Shown here: positions 57,122-64,000 of the stretch, in pieces
How the letters are laid out: each line of letters starts with the position of its first letter
Position numbering within the stretch: position 1 is the first letter of the stretch
Assembly: GCA_017302635.1 (NCBI GenBank)
Contig: JAFLCX010000001.1
Span: forward strand, 248,001-312,000
Origin: Hyphomicrobiales bacterium
GTDB taxonomy: Bacteria > Pseudomonadota > Alphaproteobacteria > Rhizobiales > Beijerinckiaceae
Length of the DNA stretch: 64,000 bases
Direction: 5' to 3'
Position numbers and translations under genes: made by a program
Notes under the pieces: generated by a model
What the model saw: only the letters and a program-made list of their open reading frames with translations
Told to the model about the DNA's origin: nothing
Databases searched by the model: none

Positions 57122-57239
57122 AAACGGATACAGGCAACCCGCATGCATGGCTTTGGGCAGATTTCAGTGCTATTCGGGATCATCGCGATCGGGGATGGAG
57201 TAGGGTTCGGTGGGGAGTAAGCCTGCAAAGGGTCAGAAA

Positions 57240-57935
57240 ATGGGCCCAAGGCATGTCATGGCTTACGGTGTCCATGTCTTCACGGCTTTGGGCGCGGCTC
57301 TCGGATTCCTGGCTCTGGAAGCGGCCTTGTCGGGCCATATCGTCGCCTGTTTCGGCTGGCTGGGCGTGGCCCTGTTCGTGGACGCCGCCGATGGCCCGAT
57401 GGCGCGTCGGCTCAACGTGACCGAAACCGCGTCGCGCTATGACGGCGCGACCCTCGATCTCGTGGTGGATTTCATCACCTATGTCTTCGTGCCGGCCGCC
57501 ATCCTGCTCCGGCCGGAAATTATGCCGCAGCCCTATGGGCTTGTCGCAGGGCTGATCATTACCATCGGGTCGGCGCTCTATTTCGCGGACACCAAAATGA
57601 AGACCGAGGATTGGTGGTTCCTCGGCTTTCCCGCCGTTTGGAATGTGGTGGTGTTCTACATCGTCGTGTTCCTGCCCCCCGCATGGCTGGCGCTGACGAT
57701 CGTCGTGGCGCTCGCCGCAATGATGTTCCTGCCGGTCGTGTTCGTGCATCCCGTCCGCGTTCGGCGCTGGAGACCGATGACGATGATCGTGCTGCTGGTC
57801 TGGAGCATCGCGGCCCTCTCGGCCATCGTGATCGAGAGGCTGTCGCCCGCCTTTTGGACCAAGGCGATCCTGCTGGCGGGCGCAGTCTATTTCCTCGGGC
57901 TCGGCTTCCTGCGCGATAAGCCCGAGTCCGAGTGA
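57240..57935 (+). CDS. pcs: Phosphatidylcholine synthase Pcs
   Basis: A 231-residue inner membrane CDP-alcohol phosphatidyltransferase that condenses CDP-diacylglycerol with choline. The catalytic motif runs from Asp48 and Asp51 (FVDAADGPMARRLN) to Asp73 and Asp77 (YDGATLDLVVD). The sequence between helices (YFADTKMKTEDWWFLGFPAVW) is typical of bacterial Pcs. A GTG at 57210 is an alternative start. It ends 6 bases from the stop of the convergent binding-protein gene. Confidence 0.95.
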   Translation: MGPRHVMAYGVHVFTALGAALGFLALEAALSGHIVACFGWLGVALFVDAADGPMARRLNVTETASRYDGATLDLVVDFITYVFVPAAILLRPEIMPQPYGLVAGLIITIGSALYFADTKMKTEDWWFLGFPAVWNVVVFYIVVFLPPAWLALTIVVALAAMMFLPVVFVHPVRVRRWRPMTMIVLLVWSIAALSAIVIERLSPAFWTKAILLAGAVYFLGLGFLRDKPESE

Positions 57936-57941
57936 AAACGC

Positions 57942-58970
57942 TCACTTCTTCGCGTAGCGCTTCTGCCATTCGGCGATGATGCGATCGCGGTTTTCCATCG
58001 CCCAGGCGAAATCATTCTTGATCATCGAGGCCACGACTTCCGCCGGGTAGTTTTTCGGCGCGGGAGCGACACCTTCGATCGCAGTGAGCGGAACCCATTT
58101 GGCATAAAGTTCGTTCGCGCGGCGGCTGGCGGCGAAATCCATCAGGCGTTGCGCGGCGGCAAGATTCTTCGTGCCCTTGAGAATGGCGGCGGTATCCATG
58201 TCCCAGCCGCCGCCTTCCTTCATGACGAGGATATCGATCGGCGCGCCCTTGTCCTTCTCCATCATGCCCGCCAGCTCATAGGAGATGCCGATCGGGAACT
58301 CGCCGGTCGAGGCATGGCGGCAGGGCCGCGTGCCGGAAGGCTCGTAGATCGCGATATTCCTGTGCAGGCCATCCATGAATTCCCACGCCTTTGCCTCACC
58401 GAAGAGCTGGATGAAGGCTGAGACATGGAAATACCCCGTGCCGGAAGCTGCAGGGTCTGAAAACGCGATCTTGCCCTTATAGACCGGGTTCAGCAGGTCA
58501 AACCAGCTTTGCGGGCGCGGCAGGTTGAGCTTCGCGGCCTCCACCGTGTTGAAGCAGATCGCCGCAACCCACGCCTCCATGCCGATCCAGCTTGGCACGG
58601 CATCGGCATCGCGGAAGAGCGGGCGCAGAGCGGCGAGGTTTTTCGGCGCGTAGGGTTCGAGGATGCCGCGTCGCTTGAAATCGAGCATCGATGTCACGGC
58701 AAGGCCCCAGATCACGTCACCCCGCGCCTGTTCGCTTTCAGCGATGATGCGGGCGGTGAGCGTGCCGGTGGATTCGCGCCGCCAGACGATTTCGAGATCA
58801 GGGTTCTCGCTCTCGAAAGCGCCCTTGAACTCGGCAAGGCTTTCGGGAAGCAGGGTCGTGTAGACCTGCACTTGCGTTTTCGGGGTCTGCGCGAAAACCG
58901 GTAGGGCCAGTGTGAAAGCTGCAACGGCCAGAGCGGCCCGGCGGCTGACAGATTGGAAAAGACTTGTCAT
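57942..58970 (-). CDS. AEP-type ABC substrate-binding protein under TPP riboswitch control
   Basis: A 342-residue periplasmic protein (signal peptide ending LPVFAQ) closely related along its whole length to PhnS2 at 51150. Shared blocks include WIGMEAW versus WTGMDAF, PAASGTGYFHV versus PASSGTGYLKV, and GAPIDI...GGGWDM...AILKGTKNLAAA. No permease or ATPase gene is adjacent. It is preceded by a TPP riboswitch, so thiamine status controls it. It may bind thiamine, a precursor, or an amino-phosph(on)ate, and might share the PhnT2/U2 transporter. Annotation as an AEP protein is only by homology. Confidence 0.85.
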   Translation of the reverse strand: MTSLFQSVSRRAALAVAAFTLALPVFAQTPKTQVQVYTTLLPESLAEFKGAFESENPDLEIVWRRESTGTLTARIIAESEQARGDVIWGLAVTSMLDFKRRGILEPYAPKNLAALRPLFRDADAVPSWIGMEAWVAAICFNTVEAAKLNLPRPQSWFDLLNPVYKGKIAFSDPAASGTGYFHVSAFIQLFGEAKAWEFMDGLHRNIAIYEPSGTRPCRHASTGEFPIGISYELAGMMEKDKGAPIDILVMKEGGGWDMDTAAILKGTKNLAAAQRLMDFAASRRANELYAKWVPLTAIEGVAPAPKNYPAEVVASMIKNDFAWAMENRDRIIAEWQKRYAKK

Positions 58971-58972
58971 GG

Positions 58973-58997
58973 CGGATCTCCGTTTGTCAGAGATCCG
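58973..58997 (-). promoter_or_regulatory. Ribosome-site-sequestering hairpin in the riboswitch leader
   Basis: On the minus strand CGGATCTC pairs with GAGATCCG around a 9-base loop. The GGAG ribosome site, 7 bases from the ATG, is mostly inside the stem, a likely translational expression platform. Confidence 0.65.
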
Positions 58998-59040
58998 GAT
59001 TGGGGCTTGAGATTGCGGAGCGGCCCGACGAAACGGAAAT

Positions 59041-59155
59041 CTCCGCGCCATCCCTTCGCCGGCATGATCCGGATCAGGTTCAAAGGGTCGCCGCACCATG
59101 AGGCCGAAGCCTCCCTCTTGCGGTCATCTCAGCCCCAAAACCCGTCTGCACGGAT
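59041..59155 (-). promoter_or_regulatory. TPP riboswitch (THI element)
   Basis: On the minus strand the conserved parts appear in order: GGGGCTGAGAT (59126-59136), a variable stem, GAACCTGATCCGG (59069-59081) and GGCGAAGGGAT (59050-59060). These are the pyrimidine- and phosphate-sensing elements of the TPP aptamer. It lies about 70 bases upstream of the binding-protein gene. Both ends are approximate. Confidence 0.95.
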
Positions 59156-59182
59156 GGCCGGGGCTCCCCTTGGCACAGGTCG

Positions 59183-59211
59183 GAGATAGGGCGATGGTGA
59201 GCCGACGTCAA
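59183..59211 (-). promoter_or_regulatory. Putative promoter of the riboswitch transcript
   Basis: TTGACG (59206-59211) and TATCTC (59183-59188) are 17 bases apart on the minus strand, and transcription would begin about 20-30 bases before the aptamer. The -35 overlaps the last codons of the sterol desaturase gene. Confidence 0.5.
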
Positions 59212-60005
59212 TTCTCGCCGTTTGGCCCGCGAAAGGGCTGCGTGAGGAGCCGACCCACGCGCCGCTCCTTCTCGTCCATATAGCCATCGACCCCGAAGCA
59301 GATCGCATCGTCACCGACAACGGGCTCGGGGCGGTAGGTCCCGAACATGCGGTCCCATATCGCAAGATTGAACCCGTAATTCGAGTTGGTGTCGCCTCTG
59401 TCGAGCGCGTGATGAACCCTGTGCATGCCGGGTGTCACCACAAGGAAACGCAGGGCATGATCGAGCCCGCGCGGCAGTTTCCAGTTGGCATGCGTGATCA
59501 TCGACCCCGCATTGAGCAAGACCTCGAAGAGAAAAACCGCCAAAGCGGCCGGGCCGAGGATCAGGATGGCAGCGACCTTGATAACAAGCGACAGCGCGAT
59601 CTCGATCGGGTGGAAGCGCAGGCCGGTCGTCACATCCAGCACTTCGTCAGCATGGTGCACGCGATGCAGCTTCCAGAGCCAGTCCACCTTGTGGAAGACC
59701 ACATGCTGAAGCCAGATCAGGAAATCGAACACGATGACGCCAAGCAGGATTTCGAGCCATGCGGGCCAATCCAAAAGGTTGAACAGCCCCCAGCCGCGAT
59801 ATTCCGCATAGGCTGCAACGCCAATCGCACCGATGGGCAGCATGAGCCGGGAAAGCAGAATGCCCAGAGCGAAAAGTACGAGATTGCTGCCCCAGCGCCG
59901 CGCTTTGGCGCGATCGTGATGGTGGGGAAAGACAAGCTCGATCAGCGCCATCGCGACGAAGACGAGGGCAAAGATCGCGGGCCGGACGACGAGCTGTGCT
60001 TCCAT
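59208..60005 (-). CDS. Sterol desaturase / fatty acid hydroxylase family protein
   Basis: A 265-residue membrane protein with about five helices and the histidine clusters of the family: WLQHVVFHK, HRVHHAD and HRVHHALDRGDTNSNYG, which would hold a di-iron centre. It may hydroxylate or desaturate a lipid. The start overlaps the stop of the TMEM64-reductase gene by four bases. The substrate is unknown; bacterial members act on hopanoids, carotenoids or lipids. Confidence 0.9.
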   Translation of the reverse strand: MEAQLVVRPAIFALVFVAMALIELVFPHHHDRAKARRWGSNLVLFALGILLSRLMLPIGAIGVAAYAEYRGWGLFNLLDWPAWLEILLGVIVFDFLIWLQHVVFHKVDWLWKLHRVHHADEVLDVTTGLRFHPIEIALSLVIKVAAILILGPAALAVFLFEVLLNAGSMITHANWKLPRGLDHALRFLVVTPGMHRVHHALDRGDTNSNYGFNLAIWDRMFGTYRPEPVVGDDAICFGVDGYMDEKERRVGRLLTQPFRGPNGEN

Positions 60006-62158
60006 CAGCCCCGCTCCCAGCGATGATAGCGCTCGAGGAGCTTCAGGGCCCATTCCGGCGCATGCGCCTTCTTCCACACGCCAGCCGCGTATTTGTTGGC
60101 TTCCATCATGGTGGGGTAGGCATGGATGGTCGAAAGAATGGCGTTGAGACCCAACCCGTGGCGCATGGCGAGCGTGAATTCGGCGAGCAATTCGCCCGCC
60201 TGCTCGCCCACGATGGTTGCCCCCAGAATGCGATCCTTGCCCGGTACGGTCAGCACTTTCACGAAGCCATGTGCCTTGCCATCGGCAATGGCGCGGTCGA
60301 GATCATCGATGCCGTAATGCGTGACCTCATAAGCGATGCCTTTCGCCTTGGCCTCGGCCTCGTTGAGCCCGACCCGCGCGATCTCGGGATCGAGAAAGGT
60401 CACAGCAGGCATCGCAGCATAGCTGACCTTGAAGCGTTTGAAGCGGCCGAACAAGGCGTTGACTGCGGCGTGCCATCCCTGATGGCCGGCAGCATGGGTG
60501 AACTGGTAGGGCCCCGCCACATCGCCCGCCGCAACAATGTTGGGGTAGAGCGTTTCGAGATAGTCGTTGGTCTCCACCACGCGCTGAGCCGGGATGCCGA
60601 GTTCTTCGAGCCCGAACCCTGAGAGACGCGCCACCCGCCCCACCGCCACGATCAGCGCATCGAAGGCGACCTCTCGCTTCAGGCCACCACATTCGGTGAG
60701 GAGCAGTTTCTCACCGTTGCGCAGCTCACAGGCAATGGCCTTGTGCCCCGTAAGCACCTTGACGCCATCGGCCATCAGAGATGCCTCGGCAGCGGTCGAG
60801 ACCTCAGCGTCTTCGCGCACGAGCAGGCGATCCATCAGTTCGACCTGCGTGACCTCGGCACCGAGCCGCTGGAGGGCCTGCGACAGCTCGCACCCGATCG
60901 GCCCGCCGCCGAGCACCGCGATCCGCTTCGGGATCGTGTCGCGCATGGAAAAATCAGCCCAGAGGGTGTCCGAGGTGAGGTAACCCACCGCATCAAGCCC
61001 CGGCAGTTTGGGAACGAAAGGCGCGGCACCCGTCGCGATGCAGATCGCACGGGTGGTGAGCCGCGAGGATGAACCATCCTCCGCTGTGATCTCCACCGTC
61101 CACGGATCCAGGATTTTCGCCCTCCCCTGCACGACATCGACGCCGAGCTTCGTGTAGCGCTCGACCGAGTCGTGCGGTTCGATATCAGCAATCACGCGGT
61201 TCACGCGCGCCATCACATCCTTGAATCGCAAGCCTTCGAGGACGGTATCAATGCCATAGGCCGCGCCATGCCGCGCCTGATGCGCGATCTTCGCCGCCTT
61301 GATGAGGGCTTTCGAGGGCACGCAGCCGTAATTGAGGCAATCGCCGCCCATCCGATGCGCCTCGATGAGCGTCACCCTCGCGCGCACGGCAGCAGCGACA
61401 TAGGAGGTCACGAGCCCGGCCGCCCCCGCACCGATCACCACAAGGTTGCGATCGAAATGCGCGGGCCTCGTGAAGCGGGCATAGACCCTCCGACGCTGGA
61501 TCACTCCGACGACCGCTTTTGCAATCCAAGGCAGCAGCCCGAGTGCGGCGAACGAGAGCACCAGCGGAGCCGAGAGGATATCTCCCGGCTTCTGGATATC
61601 GGCGAGGCGCGTGCCGGCATTCACATAAACGAAGGTCGCGGGCAGCATGCCGATCTGACTCACGAGCGCGAAGGTCCGCGCTTTCATTGCCGTCAGCCCC
61701 ATCACGAGGTTGATCACGAAAAACGGGATCACCGGAATGAGGCGCAATGTGAAGAGGTAGAACGGCCCGTCGCGCTTCACGCCCGCATCGATCGCGGCAA
61801 GGCGGTCGCCATAACGGGCCGCAATCGCATCGCGCAGCAGGAAGCGCGCGCTGAGAAAGGCCAGCGTCGCGCCCAAGGTCGACGCGAAGGAGACGAGGAT
61901 CGTGCCCGTCAAAAGCCCGAACAGGGCACCAGCGCCCAGCGTGAGAATGGCCGCACCCGGCAGCGAGAAAGCCGCCACCAGCACGTAGAGCCCGAAATAT
62001 ATCAAGCCTGAGAAAACCGGGCGAGCGGCAATGGTTTCGGCCAGCCGCGCCTGATGCGCCTTGAGGCTTTCGAGCGTGAGGAGCTGATGCAGGTTGAACG
62101 CATAGGCGAGCCCCAAGCCGAGGGCGATGACGGCCAGAATAACCAGTTTGCGGATCAT
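60005..62158 (-). CDS. Fusion of TVP38/TMEM64 membrane domain and pyridine nucleotide-disulfide oxidoreductase
   Basis: A 717-residue fusion. Residues 1-225 form a TMEM64/DedA-like membrane domain (LPGAAILTLGAGALFGLLTG, RLIPVIPFFVINLVMGLT). From about 235 it is a mercuric reductase/lipoamide dehydrogenase-like enzyme: FAD motif VIGAGAAG (residues 241-248), redox pair Cys274/Cys279 (GGDCLNYGCVPSK), an NAD site, and the C-terminal HAYPTMMEA histidine of the partner subunit. It has no MerA metal-binding cysteine tail. It is coupled to both neighbours by ATGA overlaps. The electron acceptor is unknown. Confidence 0.92.
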   Translation of the reverse strand: MIRKLVILAVIALGLGLAYAFNLHQLLTLESLKAHQARLAETIAARPVFSGLIYFGLYVLVAAFSLPGAAILTLGAGALFGLLTGTILVSFASTLGATLAFLSARFLLRDAIAARYGDRLAAIDAGVKRDGPFYLFTLRLIPVIPFFVINLVMGLTAMKARTFALVSQIGMLPATFVYVNAGTRLADIQKPGDILSAPLVLSFAALGLLPWIAKAVVGVIQRRRVYARFTRPAHFDRNLVVIGAGAAGLVTSYVAAAVRARVTLIEAHRMGGDCLNYGCVPSKALIKAAKIAHQARHGAAYGIDTVLEGLRFKDVMARVNRVIADIEPHDSVERYTKLGVDVVQGRAKILDPWTVEITAEDGSSSRLTTRAICIATGAAPFVPKLPGLDAVGYLTSDTLWADFSMRDTIPKRIAVLGGGPIGCELSQALQRLGAEVTQVELMDRLLVREDAEVSTAAEASLMADGVKVLTGHKAIACELRNGEKLLLTECGGLKREVAFDALIVAVGRVARLSGFGLEELGIPAQRVVETNDYLETLYPNIVAAGDVAGPYQFTHAAGHQGWHAAVNALFGRFKRFKVSYAAMPAVTFLDPEIARVGLNEAEAKAKGIAYEVTHYGIDDLDRAIADGKAHGFVKVLTVPGKDRILGATIVGEQAGELLAEFTLAMRHGLGLNAILSTIHAYPTMMEANKYAAGVWKKAHAPEWALKLLERYHRWERG

Positions 62159-62766
62159 GATTGTCTTTCGAGCATGGAGCGCAGCACCAGAGTCCGGCCC
62201 AAGGCCGTCAGGAGGCACATCGCAGCGAAAATATAGGCCAGGGGCACAAACCAATCCGGCCGCAAGCAGAACAGCACGAAGAAGGCAATGGTTTCGGTGC
62301 CCTCAGCCAACCCGGCGAGGTAATAGAAGCTCTTCTCGCCTTGCGCGCGCGTCTCCCAGCCCTTCTCGGCGGCGACGATCGCGCTGGCGAGGAACGAACC
62401 GCCCGAGAGGATAAAGCTCGCGACAAGCACCAGAGCGGCGAGCCGTGCTTCGGGGAAAGCGATGCCGAAGGCCACCGGAATGGCGGCGTAAAAAGCAAAA
62501 TCCGAGACAATATCGAGATACCCGCCAAAAGCTGTCTTGCCCCGGATACGCGCCACCGCGCCATCCAGGCCATCGGCGAGGCGCGAGGCAACGATGAGAG
62601 CCAGCCCGAGTGTGAAATTCTGGAGCGCGATCGCCACGGCTGCGCCGAGGCCGAGGCCAAGGCCAGCCAGCGTCACCTGATTGGCGCTCAAACCGGTCGC
62701 GGCCAGAACGCGCCCCAGAATCTGGAGCGGTGGGTCAATCAGCGGGCGCAGGGTTGAATCGAACAT
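62155..62766 (-). CDS. CDP-alcohol phosphatidyltransferase family protein
   Basis: A 203-residue membrane enzyme with the family active site Asp65, Asp68, Asp85 and Asp89 (ADGLDGAVARIRG and GGYLDIVSD), and six predicted helices. It would join a CDP-activated alcohol to a head group. Its first place in the operon with the fusion protein and sterol desaturase-like protein suggests a membrane lipid function. The alcohol cannot be told. Confidence 0.9.
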   Translation of the reverse strand: MFDSTLRPLIDPPLQILGRVLAATGLSANQVTLAGLGLGLGAAVAIALQNFTLGLALIVASRLADGLDGAVARIRGKTAFGGYLDIVSDFAFYAAIPVAFGIAFPEARLAALVLVASFILSGGSFLASAIVAAEKGWETRAQGEKSFYYLAGLAEGTETIAFFVLFCLRPDWFVPLAYIFAAMCLLTALGRTLVLRSMLERQS

Positions 62767-62878
62767 GACCTATCTGCATATTGTGCTGTCTCAAAGCAAA
62801 GACACGCTTCTGTGAGGCATGTGGCAAGCGGATATGTCGCATCAAACGCGCGCAGGGGCAAAGCAGGCCGTGTCCTCG

Positions 62879-63706
62879 ATGCTGAACCGACGACAGGGAC
62901 TGGTCGCGCTGGCCGCGCTTCCGGTCGTGCTGCGGACGGCCCAAGCCGCAAATCCGCTGAAACTCGTCTCGACCACATCGACGCAGGATTCAGGCCTTTT
63001 GCGCGATCTCCTGCCCCGGTTTCAGGCGGATACGGGCATTCAGGTTCGGGCCATCTCGCTCGGCACCGGTCAAGCGCTCGAAGTGGCCCGGCGCGGCGAT
63101 GTTGATCTGGTGCTTGTCCATGCGAGAAGCGAGGAGGAAGCCTTCGTTGCACAGGGCTATGGCCTCTGGCGGCGCCCCGTCATGTATAATGACTTCGTGA
63201 TCGTCGGTCCGCGCCACGACCCCGCCGGCATTGCCGGATTGGCGGATGCCATAGCGGCTTTCGATCGCATCCGGAGCTCCGGTCAGGTCTTCATCTCGCG
63301 CGGCGACCGTTCGGGCACGCACCTGATGGAGCTTGAAATCTGGCGATCACTGAGCGTCAACCCGGATATTCTGGACAAAACCCGCTATCGGCCGATCGGT
63401 CAGGGCCAGGGTGCCGCCCTTGCGATTGCCGGTGAACTCAACGCCTATCTGCTGGTCGACAGGGGCACCTGGATTGCATTTCGCAACAAACGCGAACTGG
63501 CCTTGCTATGCGAGGGTTCGCGAGCCCTGCGCAACCAGTATGGCGTGATCCCGGTCCATCCGGCGCGTCACCCGCATGTCCATAGCCGTGAGGCGCTGAT
63601 TTTCGCGGATTGGATCACCGGAGCGCGCGGTCAGCAGGCGATTTCCGATTTTCGCATTGATGGGCAACAGCTCTTCTTTCCCAATTCGGGCGAGGCTGGG
63701 GCTTGA
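62879..63706 (+). CDS. tupA: Tungstate ABC transporter substrate-binding protein (TupA-like)
   Basis: A 275-residue periplasmic protein: twin-arginine-like or Sec signal (MLNRRQGLVALAALPVVL), then the TupA-type oxyanion-binding pattern LVSTTSTQDSGLLRDLLPRF, DVDLVLVHARSEEEAFVAQG, VMYNDFVIVGP and SRGDRSGTHLMELEIW. It probably delivers tungstate, but no TupB or TupC gene is visible downstream; the next gene is a polyamine-type binding protein. The ATG at 62879 is preferred to the upstream one at 62819. Confidence 0.87.
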   Translation: MLNRRQGLVALAALPVVLRTAQAANPLKLVSTTSTQDSGLLRDLLPRFQADTGIQVRAISLGTGQALEVARRGDVDLVLVHARSEEEAFVAQGYGLWRRPVMYNDFVIVGPRHDPAGIAGLADAIAAFDRIRSSGQVFISRGDRSGTHLMELEIWRSLSVNPDILDKTRYRPIGQGQGAALAIAGELNAYLLVDRGTWIAFRNKRELALLCEGSRALRNQYGVIPVHPARHPHVHSREALIFADWITGARGQQAISDFRIDGQQLFFPNSGEAGA

Positions 63707-63739
63707 CGCCTGCAGGAAGCTGCTGTCGAACGTCTTGCC

Positions 63740-64000
63740 ATGAAACGACTTTCGGATGCGGGCGGTGCAATTTCGAGATGGGTGGGAAGACCGGTTTCCG
63801 GGCTGGTTTTCATTGTCGCTTTGGCCATGCTTCCGCATGCGGCGGCTGCCCAGAATGAGCTGAAAATCTACAACTGGTCGGATTACATCAACCCGGCCGT
63901 GCTGGATGCCTTCACGCGAGAGACCGGAATCCGCGTGATCTACGATACTTATGACCAGAGAGAGCAGGCCGAATCCGCCCTGAAAAGCGGGAAAAGCGGC
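63740..64000 (+). CDS. Polyamine ABC transporter substrate-binding protein, 5' part only
   Basis: The first 87 codons of a PotF/SpuD-like periplasmic protein, cut by the window edge. A signal peptide (basic N-terminus, then VFIVALAMLPHAAAAQ) is followed by the hallmark LKIYNWSDYINPAVLDAFT and IRVIYDTYDQREQAE, typical of putrescine/spermidine-binding proteins. It starts 33 bases after the TupA-like gene. Confidence 0.88.
   Translation, partial: MKRLSDAGGAISRWVGRPVSGLVFIVALAMLPHAAAAQNELKIYNWSDYINPAVLDAFTRETGIRVIYDTYDQREQAESALKSGKSG

Noticed and set aside
60005..62158. Mercuric reductase (merA)
   Set aside because: The redox Cys pair is shared by many disulfide reductases; the C-terminal mercury-binding cysteine pair and other mer genes are missing.

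Overview
The window is high-GC DNA, densely coded on both strands, from an alphaproteobacterium most likely of the order Hyphomicrobiales (Rhizobiales). The support is the gene content: a Pcs-type phosphatidylcholine synthase, a Rhizobium-type class 3 asparaginase, EF-P with EpmA/EpmB, TctCBA and PhnS2/T2/U2 transporters. I cannot name a genus. It reads as ordinary chromosome. I saw no rRNA, tRNA, CRISPR array, insertion sequence, phage or defence island. No stretch longer than 300 bases lacks a gene.

Layout. 0.2-9 kb: MsrB, an S9 oligopeptidase, an acidic membrane protein, Fe-type superoxide dismutase, a DUF486 membrane protein, a ChbG/HpnK deacetylase, a membrane-anchored family 2 glycosyltransferase and the lipid II flippase MurJ. 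9-19 kb: small secreted or membrane proteins (DUF2892, DUF305), nitronate monooxygenase, a class IV aminotransferase, an L-2-haloacid dehalogenase-type HAD, an M20 dipeptidase, a LysE/ArgO exporter, two tandem paralogous secreted proteins, a HerA-like ATPase and a secreted hydrolase. 19-28 kb: both methylmalonyl-CoA mutase subunits, two more exported alpha/beta hydrolases, a C15-type peptidase and a class 3 asparaginase. 28-31 kb: efp facing epmA-epmB, a complete beta-lysylation set. 31-34 kb: tctC-tctB-tctA with an intrinsic terminator after tctC. 34-39 kb: a FIST sensor next to a PAS-GGDEF-EAL protein, then a UDP-glucuronate-type epimerase. 39-48 kb: a solo TadG-like von Willebrand protein, a glutamine synthetase-like/aldehyde dehydrogenase/iron alcohol dehydrogenase operon, a Na/Pi cotransporter, an EamA transporter and RppH.

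48-57 kb is a 2-aminoethylphosphonate (AEP) system on the minus strand: phnW-phnA-phnY, then binding protein, ATPase and double permease, with a divergent LysR regulator. AEP would be imported, transaminated to phosphonoacetaldehyde, oxidised to phosphonoacetate and hydrolysed to acetate and phosphate.

57-64 kb: phosphatidylcholine synthase, a second AEP-type binding protein, a three-gene membrane/lipid operon (CDP-alcohol phosphatidyltransferase, a TMEM64-disulfide reductase fusion, a sterol desaturase-family protein), a TupA-like tungstate binding protein and the start of a PotF-like polyamine binding protein cut by the window edge.

The most unusual element is at 57.9-59.2 kb. The second AEP-type binding protein has no transporter genes of its own and sits behind a clear TPP riboswitch, whose downstream leader can fold a hairpin over the gene's ribosome binding site. 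This suggests a thiamine-responsive uptake component derived from, or borrowing, the phosphonate transporter. It is an inference from sequence alone.
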